From the NCBI GenBank assembly GCA_932521035.1, contig OW051493.1, positions 7,998,001 to 8,062,000 of the forward strand: a DNA stretch of 64,000 nucleotides, given 5' to 3'. This document shows positions 26,397 through 36,988 of this stretch, one piece after another; within the stretch, counting starts at the first letter, position 1; every line of letters begins with the position of its first letter. Origin of the DNA: Oscheius dolichura. Its lineage: Eukaryota > Nematoda > Chromadorea > Rhabditida > Rhabditidae. Both the position numbers and the translations under genes were made by a program. Under the pieces are notes generated by a model. It was not told the DNA's origin. It did no database searches and saw only the letters and a list, made by a program, of their open reading frames with translations.

Positions 26397-28504
26397 ATGA
26401 CTGAAGGTCGAAATACTGCAATGGCAAACCAAGATCCAATTGATGGAACACGGTGATTAACTGTAGGATTGAATGAGACATATGTTTTTAGAAATGACAT
26501 AAAACATGGTTACTCCCCGCCCGAAGTAAATGCATATATCGATGACTCGTATAATGCTCCGTAAATTTCTCTTTCCTGCTTATCACATCTATCACTTATA
26601 GGACAAATAGAACCTTTACCTCGCAGCCCTTGCAGCGAGAAAAACAGGCAAGAAGAACTTACGTCTATGGGGAAACAACCGCTCAACGTCATTTCAAGCG
26701 ACAGAACACGGAGACCGCGACCGTTCATAAATCAAGGTAATCGGCTCCTATCCTAACCACACTAAGCAATAGAACACCAAGTTTTTCTTATAAAATTCTA
26801 CTCCTTGGTGAATCGGGGGTTGGAAAGACAACTTTTATTAATTCTCTTCTGAATTATCTCAATGCTGAGACATTTGAAGTTGGTAGAAAATCTCTTACAG
26901 TTGCCGTAGATGCCCAGTTTCTTGTCACGGACAATGTAAGCCTATCAAGACAAATATAATATATTTATAGTTTGTGAATCCGACGATCATCACTATGTCG
27001 GCTAAAATGAATTATTCGGAAAAGGGAGCTCGTAGAGAAACTCCCAATGCGGGGCAATCGTCAACTCAGGTAAGTAGCTATAGTCTGTCAAGAAAAAAGA
27101 CGACATTCAAAGTCTAACTGGCCGAGAACAAATTTTTAGTGATGGAGCGAACTGACAGATAATTTTTGAGCGGCCAAGAAGAAAAAAAGGTCAGTAAGTT
27201 CGGCTCGCGGCTAAATCGTTAGACCTTGAATGCCGTCTTTTTTCTTGACAGACTATATTAATGTTTTATTTTGACGAGGATTATTAGATACCTCAAGTAT
27301 ATAAGTTGCCAGTAACGCTATTCTCGGCTAATGGAGAACTCAATGTGCTAGACACTCCTGGAATCAACGACACCGATGGCATGGAAAAAGATTACAAAAA
27401 TAGCCGAGCAATCATGAACAAATTGGAAGAAATGGGGTAATTAGATTTGATACAGCTGACATTTTTTAGGAATGTGAATGCTATTTGCATCCTAATGAAG
27501 CCGAACGAAGCGAGATTAACTTCAGATGTTCGATATTTCTTGGAAAACGTATTGCAACTTCACAAAAACACAGCAAAAAACATATTTTTCTGCTTTACAA
27601 ATGCGAAAGACGGACCGGGAGATTCATTAGCTTGTTTAAAGGTTTATTTGAAGAGAATTCGAGAAGAAATGCAAGTTAACATCGACGCAAACCAGTGAGG
27701 AACCAAAATACGTCATAGTCTCTGTTTCTTTTCCAGGGATAACGTGTTTTGTTTTGATAACTCTTGCTTCCGATATCTTTGCACCATACAAAATCGAACA
27801 GATTTTAGAACAGAACATTTAGATAATTACAATTCAATTTTATGGAATCAAAACGTCAAAATGTCTAAAAAGTAGGTCCACCATGTTACAACACGTGGAT
27901 ACTTTAGATTTATCGCCAAACTTAGTTGTCTAAAACCTGTGAGCGTTCTTCCAACAATAACACTATCTAAACTTGAGCCCGCAATTACCGCTATCACGGA
28001 GGAAATGCGCTACTTAACATGTAGGCAGAGTAAAACCAGCTAAAATTGGAAGTATAGATACTTCCAACTACCACTGTAAGGATATAAAAGAATTACCGAC
28101 TCTTTGCGTTGCTATAACTAAATTTCTAAAGCAGAAGTCACTTATTTTGCTCAGGGATCCATTTGTGATGCGTGTGGAACAACTTATAGAGCAAATGGTT
28201 GGAGTAATATAGATATGAGGCCATATATTTGTTTAGATAAAGCAGCAATATCATGCCAGAGCTAAATGGTTGGAGCATTGGCTTCGTTTCTATGATATAA
28301 CTTACAAGGTAAAACGATATGTGTGTTTTCGTTTCCATTTTTATTGCCACATTCTCATATGAATCAACATTTCAGAAACATGAAAACCATACGGTAGAGG
28401 TACAAGATCTGTGTCTGATGATACAGCACTTAGAACGTAACTACAGAAACCTTTACTGGGAGATAACGAGAGACATCAGGCTATCTTCCCTTGCAAATCT
28501 ATAA
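26397..28504 (+). CDS. AIG1/GIMAP-like P-loop GTPase (gene 2)
   Basis: Starts at ATG 26397 (MTEGRNTAMANQ) with a short hydrophilic N-terminus. It then has YKILLLGESGVGKTTFINSL (Walker A), a GQSSTQ segment before an intron, LNVLDTPGINDTDG (G3) and NIFFCFTNAKDG in the NKxD position. C-terminal exons give CFRYLCTIQN, a helical KLSCLKPVSVLPTITL segment, a Cys pair near 28,165 (ICDACG) and WLEHWLRFYDITYK. They end at TAA 28502-28504. It is the same family as the minus-strand gene at 21-24 kb, with a shorter N-terminus and a simpler tail. Splicing between about 28,150 and 28,265 is uncertain. A poly(A) signal follows 20 nt after the stop. Together the two genes form a divergent paralogous pair. Function is not known; GTP binding is inferred from the motifs. 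Confidence 0.75.
27079..27257. mobile_element. TA-flanked MITE (Tc1/mariner type) in a GTPase-gene intron
   Basis: The left end TATAGTCTGTCAAGAAAAAA is mirrored by TTTTTTCTTGACAGACTATA at the right. The inverted repeats continue inward for about 40 bp with few mismatches. A length near 179 bp and TA at both ends fit a non-autonomous Tc1/mariner-type element. It sits in the intron between the GQSSTQ exon and the DTPG exon of GTPase gene 2. A more diverged relative lies at about 62,225-62,394. Confidence 0.8.
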
Positions 28505-28524
28505 CCTAATAGCACACAAATGCA

Positions 28525-28530
28525 AATAAA
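28525..28530 (+). other. Poly(A) signal AATAAA for GTPase gene 2
   Basis: Canonical AATAAA 20 nt after the stop codon at 28504. Confidence 0.7.
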
Positions 28531-28611
28531 GTTTAATCTTTCTTTAATTATGAGTCAATCACTGCTCTTTTCTGCTCAATCATGATGACCGGCGCAGTAG
28601 ATTCCGACCCA

Positions 28612-29677
28612 TCATTCCCTCTCAAAAAGGCAGGATTGTTTCCATACGAACAGTAGCTTCTCATATTTAGCGCTCCTCGAATTTGGATCCTTCACCTGGT
28701 GCTGTCGTTGTTTTCTGTAAAACGAAATTTCAACGCTGTGATTCAGATAGCCTACGCTTCTCTGACATAAAGGTAGCCTTGTACAAAATAATGTTCCAAG
28801 CACCAACCAATGGTACACTCAATCAGGGACTAAATAACAATGGCAACGCGCATCCATCTCTCCGGGATGGGGTCAAACTCCAGGAAGGACTCCGCCCAGT
28901 CGGGAGACCAGATAGCACCCCAGATGGAAACGCCAGAAATGATGACCAGGGTTCCACAGAGCAGCCAATTGGCGAGTAATGTCTTCTGGTGCGGTTTATC
29001 CGCTCTGTAGATCAAGGCCAGCATAATGTACAAGAATATGCGTGTACAGAACACGCCAGTGCTCTAAACCACACGCAGTTATCCTTTAAACTTTGCCTAT
29101 CTGCATGCTTTTTTTGTTTTCCGCGTCGATATCATCCTCAGCTACTGTGTATTACAGAAACCAGGAGAAGAGAGGCATGCCGAGGATAACGGTTAACTAA
29201 ACGGCGTTATATCAATAAAATCAGAATATTACCTGTATGGTAATGGAAACGATGACCTTCCAAGAATTGAGACAATGCTTGGGAGGGATAGGAGCCTTAT
29301 TGGAGGAGGAATGGGATGTAGACGATCGCTGGCCGGTGTATAGCCAAAGAAGAAGGCGACAATTGGGATCAGGAATATATAGGGGAGAATAAGGTTCTTG
29401 AGCAGATTACTGTATCCAGATCGATTCTAATTCCTAGAGTTTTCCGCCAGTTTTGCTCACAAAATAACCAAATTCAAACGATTTTCGAGCTTGACGCGGA
29501 AAAATTCTTGGTACAAACCTGGAAGTCTGTCAGATTAGTGGCGATCCAGTGCAACATCATGATGGAAACAAGCTGGGTCAGAGAATAGGCAGCCATGTAT
29601 TTGAAGATTCCGAAAAGCGTGACAAGAGCAGCTCGTCCCTCTCGAATTACTGTAGGAACACAACGGATGTCAGGCAC
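28612..29677 (-). pseudogene. 3' fragment of a P5B (ATP13A/CATP-type) transport ATPase
   Basis: P5B ATPases are lysosomal or endosomal pumps; ATP13A2 exports polyamines. Exon 29519-29677 encodes [20 protein letters not shown] and [12 protein letters not shown], ending NLTDFQ. This is the hallmark segment just after the phosphorylation domain in this family. Exon 29233-29396 gives PIVAFFFGYTPASDRLHPIP but then needs one extra base before VIVSITIQ. The last membrane helices (RIFLYIMLALIYRADKP) run into an in-frame TAG after RWMRVAIVI. The same frame then continues SLIECTIGWCLEHYFV and splices to a basic tail ending at TGA 28612. No upstream ATP-binding or phosphorylation exon exists to the right of 29,677. 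The 5' truncation, frameshift and stop together suggest a pseudogene; the frameshift alone could be an assembly error. Confidence 0.75.
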
Positions 29678-30376
29678 CTATAAATTACAACCTGAGACCA
29701 ATAAATAATTTTCTCACTTTTTTTCTTCTCTTCTCGTTTTCCTATTTTCTCGAATTGTATGAATAGTAAAGAGTAAAAGTGAAAATAATGCAGACGAGAG
29801 GATATACCATGTTTTTGTGTGCTTTGTCTAATGCAACCGGTAGCATTTTACCTATTATCTACGTGGCATTCCCCCTCTCGTAACCATATATAAATGTGCA
29901 GATTTGTTAGCGTTGTTATCCGCCGTCAAAAACGGACTAGTTCAGTTAGCTCTCCATTCGCTTGTGGTGTAAGTAACCGGTCCTCTCGCTACCCATTGCG
30001 CCACAGCCGTTTTCCCTATCCGTTAGTAACATTTCCGGCTTTGGCCACTACTTTCTTACTTTTATTGATGAAATTAAAAGCTCCCGTTAGGTCCCGAAGC
30101 GATGGAAGATTCCAGCTGTGGACAGTTTTTGAGTTCTCAAGCTTGTTTTTGTCTTTCCCACCTTTTAATCCATTTTTCTTCTCTGCAAAAATGAAAAGTT
30201 CAGCTAATTTCTAAGCCCGAGAGTGCTTCCCCCAAGTATAAATCTCGCCTCTGGATATAATTGCAGCCAGTTTGTCATTCCGTGTCAAGAGAGTGACCAC
30301 CACTTGGGTTTCCCCCTACGGGGGCGACCCCCCGTCTCGTTGTTTTCTCCGTCCGTTATACACATGTCCTTCATCG

Positions 30377-30394
30377 TCTCTCTCTCTCTCTCTC
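30377..30394 (+). repeat. (CT)n microsatellite
   Basis: An uninterrupted run of CT dinucleotides in non-coding sequence. Confidence 0.75.
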
Positions 30395-33300
30395 GGCTGT
30401 TCCATTGAACTTCTACACTTTATAAATCCTGTAAAATCTCGAGTGAAAACGGATGGGGACCTTTCCCGGGGTTGCTGCAGCGTCAAGGCCACCACGACGA
30501 CTTTTGGACAAATAGATATCCACTAGGCGTCAGTTTTGTCGCCGCAGCAGTAAACCCCGTTTTGTATTGAGAGAGAGAGACAGATTTTCTCGGGAGAGAG
30601 AAGAAAAGGCGAAAGAACCAGACAAAAAGAGAAAGTTTTGCGGTAGTTATTAGTCCAGGCAGTGGATAGGAGAAGAACGGGGATTTATCGACAAATGATG
30701 GGAGGAGGAAGGAGATTTGACCGGGGGCATTAGGAATTGTAGGAGGAGGGATTAAGGAAGTGGGAAGCTCTATAGTCCGTTTCCAGCCACGGGGGGATTT
30801 TTTTCCAACGGGGACCATTTTGGAACTTGCTAGCGAGCAAAAGCTGCTTGATTCTCAATTTGAATCTGAAATTGTGGCGTCTTTGTTTGCCAAATCGCCA
30901 AATGGTCCCAGGTGGATAAGCCCGAGGTTGGAAACGGACTATAGATGGCCCCGGTGAGATTCCCAGTTTCTTTTATAAAAATAAAACGGGTCTCTGGATC
31001 CCGTGCCCTTCGCTAGCCCAATTTCAAGAGAATTTTTATGGAGATCTCCACAACGTGGAAGAAAAAGAGCTCCTCCTCCCTTATTTTGTATTTCCCACTG
31101 TGTTCAACTATTCTACAGGTCATTTTCAATGGAAGAGAACGGCGCTTCGAGACCAATAACTATTTTATGATCAAATTTCCTTGATTTTCAAATTTCTCCT
31201 AAAAGGGGGAACAAAATTGCAATTCCATTGGAAATGACAAAATTCTTTTTCCAAGGAAGGCAATTGTTCTCCTCTTTTTCCACCCTGTATTTAGCCAGTG
31301 GAACGTCATATTTGACAAGTAAAGTGCCTCGAAAATGGTCTCTGGCGATGAGGGGTGGGAGTCTGAAAATCAGGCCAACCTCTCAAGAAGAACCGGTAAA
31401 ACAGTTAATCCAAGTTAGCCTAATTCGAAAAAAGCTGTTATTGGAGAGGAAAGAATGAAGAGAAAAGTACGAGACAGCTATCCTTCTTTGTCGTGATGTT
31501 ATCTCCGGTCGTTGAAAGCTCGCGCGACGGGATATCTTTCTCCGCGTCTTGTCTCTCGTATGTCGCAACCACAATCTGCTGATATATCGATTTCTGAGAT
31601 CGTTATCCGTCTCTTTGCCCTTTTCTTTTCTTGAATTCCAAGATCGCCACAGTTCACCTCCGCTGTCTAACTGTGGCTAGATCTAATAAGGACTAATTCG
31701 ATCCCGTCTCTCCGCACCCCGCTCCACCCTTTCCCCTAAAGGCATTACCGCCAGGGACAATGGCCGCCGGTCAAGAACACGTTTCCCGAACCCAGCGGGA
31801 TGCCATGCCACCCGGATACCTCCTGAATCCTCCCCCCACGCGCTCTGAACCCGTTTCTCCTTCTTTTTTCTATCTCTCTGCACTGATGCCGAAATCGGCT
31901 TTTATGTGATTGCGGTTTTGACTAGCGGCTGCAGTTTTGTCAGGCAAAAAAGTGCACCGTCCCTCCCTTTTCCTCCGCTGCGCACATTCACCCAGCTGTT
32001 GATAGAATGGAAAAGATTTTCTGGTTTTTCTTTCTTCTGACAAAGCGATAAGGGGCACTACCTCCATAGCTAACATATTGTTCTCTAAAAATTTCTTGTT
32101 TTCCACCATAAACCTTGTCAATATCGCGAAGGGAGATCTAATCGCCCCAGGAACAGGGAAATCGGCTATTTTGCAAGTTTTCCAGCATCTAGGAGTCATT
32201 TTTTTCGTCTTCCGACAATCGCACCGTCGTTTTCCTATTTTACCACTTCTGAAAGACTCCAAACTTCTTCAGGACCCTCAGCAGATCCCTGCCAAGGATT
32301 CCGACCTGGAAATCCTTAAAAAATGGATATTTTCCGAGAAAATCCCGTTTTTTTTCCGTTGTTTTTGCGTTTCTTGCTTTCCATGGTCTCAATTTCTTAT
32401 TTTTCCGCTTTGGCCTGTTTTTATTTGCCCCTTTACCGCTATTTACCATAACTCGAATCTCTACTATTCACCAAATAGAATTGGTGTAATCTCTGTTTCC
32501 TGATTCTTGGTGCTTGTTTAGGCGAAAGAAAAAAAAGGAGCGAGGAGCCTTCTGTGTCCTCCTTACGTCACCGGCTGTTGTCTCCCTTTGTTTCCATTAA
32601 AATGAATTAGAAAAGATCGGAAATGCCCTTTATGCACTGTAGTTTTGGCAATTCTGCAAGAGTCAGGGCGGAGATCATCCCCTGTCCACGTGGCTGCCAT
32701 TCTCTCCCTTTTTACGGGAACATGCCTAGCTTTGAACCAGCCTGTAATCCCTCCTCGTAACCTATAATCCTTCCTGTCTCCCTGTTACGTAAGAACAGCG
32801 GAATTTTTGTATCTCACCCCCCTTTCACTCGCCCTCGGAACCAGTTATTGTGGCTTGGTGCTTTTCTTTCTTTGACGAATTTGGCAAAACCACCCCGTCC
32901 TTCAAGCTCAATGATCCATTGAAGGACATCAGCAGTCACCCCCACCACCAAAGTCATCCCTTCCTTTTGTTACTTTCACTCCCAGCTGGAAGCCGTTCCA
33001 CTGGCTGACTTTCTCTGTGGTACCCTTTCCCCTCCTCTCCTCTTCCTCCAAGAAAGAGAGAAAGTCAAATCTCAGTAGGGAGTCGCGATCCCATTCCGAC
33101 TGCATAATGTGCTTGCCGAACTTTCTGTCCTCATTTTGTTTACAGTTTTCGGCTTCTCACAATCCCCTCCTGTCGATTTCACTTGGGTGGATGTCTCTAA
33201 GCGAATTTACTCAAATAATAATGCCCGCAATCGCTTCGGGACCTGCGAATCCCTCGGTCGACCTCTGGCGGTCAAATTTCCCCATTTTTCGAGTTTCTCC

Positions 33301-33967
33301 AAAATCCAGGGGCCAAATTCCTTGCCATTTCACTGGAAATTAACTCTAGCTCCCTTCCAACCAAGAGTAAACATCAAAGGTCCGGACCGCTAGCTTTTTT
33401 TTCAGACTGAGGGTAGTTTACGCTGACACTAGTGACCAGTTCCTCTCCTCCCGTTGGGTGTAATCGTCATTTGTTATCTTTGACTTCCATCCAAGGGTGT
33501 GACGGAGAGAAAATGAGATGGCAACTTTTTATTGCAAAGAACCAGGCCACAAGGTGTAACTTCCTTACAAGAAACTAGGTGTTATTACTGAAAGTTGGCG
33601 GATGGTACCGCAAGGAATGCAGACTTGTTCTTATCCGAGGTCACTTTGGAGTCTTGAGACGAACGGAACCCTACTTTTTTTCGGAAACCTTGAAATCAGA
33701 CTTTGTGCCACCGGAAGGGCCTCTCTGATCTTGGAAAAGGTGCCCCGTAGCCCTCCTCGGATCTGATGCTCCTGGCTCCCTTTCCATTTTCTTATTCTGC
33801 CTTTTAAACAAGACTCTTGAACCATGAAATGGTTTTTTAGACTTGTTATTTCTGATCTCCTTTTTATCAAAGAAGAGGCCGCAAACACCAATATAGAGTA
33901 TGAACCATTGTTACGTTTTTGAAAAGCATCCGTCATCTGATAACCTGTTTCCATTTTTGGGTCTCTC

Positions 33968-33977
33968 TATATAAAAG
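33968..33977 (+). promoter_or_regulatory. Consensus TATA element
   Basis: TATATAAAAG, one of the best TATA matches in the window. The next gene on this strand begins coding 540 bp downstream at 34,519, so an untranslated leader with an intron would be needed. The assignment is tentative. Confidence 0.4.
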
Positions 33978-34518
33978 GGCACCTGCCTTTTCAAGAGGAT
34001 CCACGAGTTCAACTCCATTCGCCTCTAGTATATTCACTCCCCGTCTTCGTCTTCGAAAATTTGTTCTCCAGTTTTTAATTAAAAGGTTTTTCTCCAAATA
34101 CAGCAAGAGGGGGGTCAAGTGGGGCTCCCGAGCCCTGGTAATCCATTCCCTGTCCTTGATAACGCCCTTGGTCGGGAGAATTTAATCCAATGTCACAATA
34201 TATGCATCGTCTTTCCCTGGCTGGGAAAGACAACCACTTCCCATCTCATCCCAATCTGTCCGTATAAAAAGTTCAATTGCTGCGCCATCCGAACTTGCCG
34301 TCGGCAGTCAAAAAACAGAAACCGTTCAGCTTCCTCGGACAGTCACTGAGAAATGTGGCCGGTTAGCAAACTGTGATGTATCACAGCTACTACCCGACAA
34401 CAAAAGTAGCGACCTTCTAAACCCGTCTCTTTTTCTTTTTGCCCGCTTCGAATTACTTTATCATCTTTCGTCTACCAAAAAGCGGCGGTTCCAATTTAAA
34501 AATATTTACAGATAGAAA

Positions 34519-35498
34519 ATGCATCGACTCGTACTTCTTGTTGGTTCTGTTACCGTAACTCTGGGGCATTTGATGGTCTGGCCCGATCTGACAGCAGAAG
34601 ATGGACATTTGACGAAACCAGCTCCGAAGGATTGGGCAGAGAAGAATTTCGGACAGTGGTGCCGAAATTTTACTAGACATATGTAAGTGGTTTTATCTTC
34701 TTTGAGGGGTACTGTAGCTGTGATTGTGGAGCAGCTGAAGCTGGGAGTGGTGGAAAGCTGTATAGTTCATTTCCAACGGAAAATATATGAATTCCAAATT
34801 CACGGCGCGTCTCCGCTGCCAGGAAGATTCAAACCGGACGTTGATTCGTGGTTTTCCGTTGGAAATAGTCTATAATCCATTTCCAATGGAATGGTCAGGC
34901 GTTTCGGGACCTACTAAAAACGATGTGGCTTCCCTATTTTCAGTGGACAATCAAGAAAATTTGACCGCAAAATTGTTTTGAAACGCCTGATCCTGGCGTA
35001 GAAATTGGACTTTGAAGTCTGTGGTCCTTGAAGTTCGGTTGCTTGAAAATTTCAAAATTGCGGTAACTTTGAAGAGCACTTCAAAGAAGGTGTTTCAAAG
35101 AAATATTTTATGGGCCCACAAAATCAGGCCTCCTTGCGAATTAATGGGAAAATAAGGGAGTACAAGATACTGTAGCTTTCGGTTAAAAGACAACGGTGTT
35201 TTCTTTTCTGAGAACTGAATAACCAGAATTTTCCAGACACGTTCAATGCCCCGAAGCTTCCGTCTTCCACGAGTTCAACTGTTGCGGCCCCCACGGGACT
35301 GATTGCTGCTTCTCCATCCAAGGATGGGTTCGTCATTCTCCTTTTTGAAATATCCGATTCCTTCAATTTCAGTTGATAGTAGTCGGCTCCATCTCGGCCG
35401 TCACTACATCGCTAATCTTCATCTTCTACTTCCTTCTAAAAATGCAACTCGTCTGTGTGGAACATTCCTACCCTCCCAAGACCATTATCCTCAAATAA
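34519..35498 (+). CDS. Small signal-peptide / C-terminal membrane protein, unassigned
   Basis: Three exons join in phase (34519-34682, 35237-35327, 35373-35498) and give a 126-residue protein. The N-terminus MHRLVLLVGSVTVTLGHL is hydrophobic and signal-like. The middle carries WCRNFT (a possible N-glycosylation site) and a Cys-rich block, FNCCGPHGTDCC. The last exon encodes one strong membrane segment (LIVVGSISAVTTSLIFIFYF) and a short tail ending ILK. The CCG...CC arrangement recalls the large loop of tetraspanins, but with only one or two hydrophobic segments it is not a complete tetraspanin. A TTACAG acceptor lies 7 nt upstream of the ATG, which could be a trans-splice site. I do not recognise the gene. 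It may be a truncated tetraspanin-like protein or a nematode-specific membrane peptide. Confidence 0.6.
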
Positions 35499-35871
35499 CA
35501 GTGACCTCATCGAGTGGAAAAAGAGATACTTACAAGAGACGGGTCAACTGCTCCTAGCCAAGATTTACGGGTCGATCTGTTCCACTTTCAACACAAAGAA
35601 AAACACACGGTCTCCAGTTTTTTAGTTGTTTGCATTTTAATTTATGTGCCATTAGTTTAGAAATGTGCTAATGAAGTTTAAATCTAAAAAAACAGTTTCC
35701 GATCAACTTGAAACTGTCCCGTTCCCCGTAACAGTATTGCCTGCTTTTTGATCAGGAAAACGGACGGCAGTGACTGTCAATAAACGGCAGATTATCACCT
35801 GTTTTTGCAGCTACTACCCAGGGGGGCAACATATTTATCAACACGGAAATAAGAGGATTTTAATTCAGAAG

Positions 35872-36597
35872 TAGGGACCGCAAAGTGAAAATTAGATTTC
35901 ATGGCAGCTCATCGATTTTGGGGTCATTCAGTAGATCGTTTTGTAACTTACATTTTGGTTCATAGAGTAACGAAATCGGGCCATACAGTGACGAGAAATT
36001 CGCGTTTTACTGAAGCTTTTCAGGGGTCGCCTTTTGTATTGAAACTGTGGTCGTGTCAAAAATTTTTGCTTTTTTAGATTTATACACCAAAATGATCCGC
36101 AAAATGTAATGAATCGAATGCCGAAAAAATTATAAAAATTGAACATCATAATTTTGAGAAAAATGGATAAAACGAAAAATAGTTAGCAGCGGCGCGCGAT
36201 TTCTTTCACAAATTCATTGATTTTTGCTGAAATGTTGATGGAAATATACATGTAACTTTTTTCAGGACGGATGGATTTTTTTCTTTTTTTTATGTTTTTA
36301 TTCTACACATGGCAAGCAACAAAAAACATGTAAAACATTACGCGGACCGGCTTTCTGTAATATAGAAACATCGAAAACTAAGTTGGGCACCCTGTGTTGC
36401 GCGGTAAACACGTCCTATTGCTGAAAACTATTCATGAAATTGGATTCTACGTCAAAAATTAGCTACTAGGTGTGATTTTCAAAGCTAGAAACCCAGTTGC
36501 GTGGCCGCACTGAAGCCTTTTACCTTGCGCACTTCGCGTGACCAAATTTTCAATACAAAAACTGTTACCCGCGTTTGGCGCGCCTTTGCGGTCCCTA
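35872..36597. mobile_element. Non-autonomous hAT-type element with 8-bp target duplication
   Basis: The ends TAGGGACCGCAAAG and CTTTGCGGTCCCTA are perfect 14-bp inverted repeats. They are bordered on both sides by the identical 8-mer TTCAGAAG (35864-35871 and 36598-36605). An 8-bp duplication with YAGGG-type ends is diagnostic of hAT transposition. The 726 bp contain no transposase-like frame, so it depends on an enzyme encoded elsewhere. The perfect flanking repeat suggests a fairly recent insertion in intergenic DNA. Confidence 0.85.
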
Positions 36598-36988
36598 TTC
36601 AGAAGTTCACTGGTTGCCGCTTTTTGAATTATTTGTTTTATAGCACCGGCTTCCATCCAGGACCCTGCAGCCTCAAACAAGCTATCCAACCCCAAGAAAT
36701 GGTCCAGTTGTTCTTGTAAACAGGAAAACAAGGCTTTCCCCTCTCTAAAAATTTGGCCAACTAGTTCACCTCATTGGTCATTCGATAGGGATCATAACAG
36801 TTCGACATTTTTGTTCTAAAAGCGGGCAGAACACGCCTGTCTATCGCCCGGTCTCCCCTATTTCACAGAGACCATTTGATAATAATAACTGGTGACATCT
36901 TCCCCATTGAATGAATTCTTGTCTGTTGTTTCCACTTTCCTTTCTACTTATCCCTTATATTCCCTCAAAATTGAGAATTTTCGAGGTG

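Larger units (their letters stand above)
29678..34518. other. Stretch without a recognisable gene
   Basis: About 4.8 kb with only short, domain-free frames. A (CT)n microsatellite lies at about 30,377-30,394. Copies of dispersed motifs lie at 31,661 and 33,231. A strong TATA element lies at 33,968, perhaps belonging to the small gene at 34,519. A frame at 33,109-33,393 looks like a signal peptide followed by a KR site but lacks an ATG. Confidence 0.45.

Noticed and set aside
32078-32503. 141-codon plus-strand frame
   Set aside because: No domain, low-complexity aromatic composition, overlaps a dispersed motif, and has no splice partners.
33109-33393. Possible secreted neuropeptide precursor (hydrophobic start, VSKR cleavage-like site)
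   Set aside because: The frame starts at GTG with no ATG, and its second half overlaps a copy of a dispersed repeat motif.
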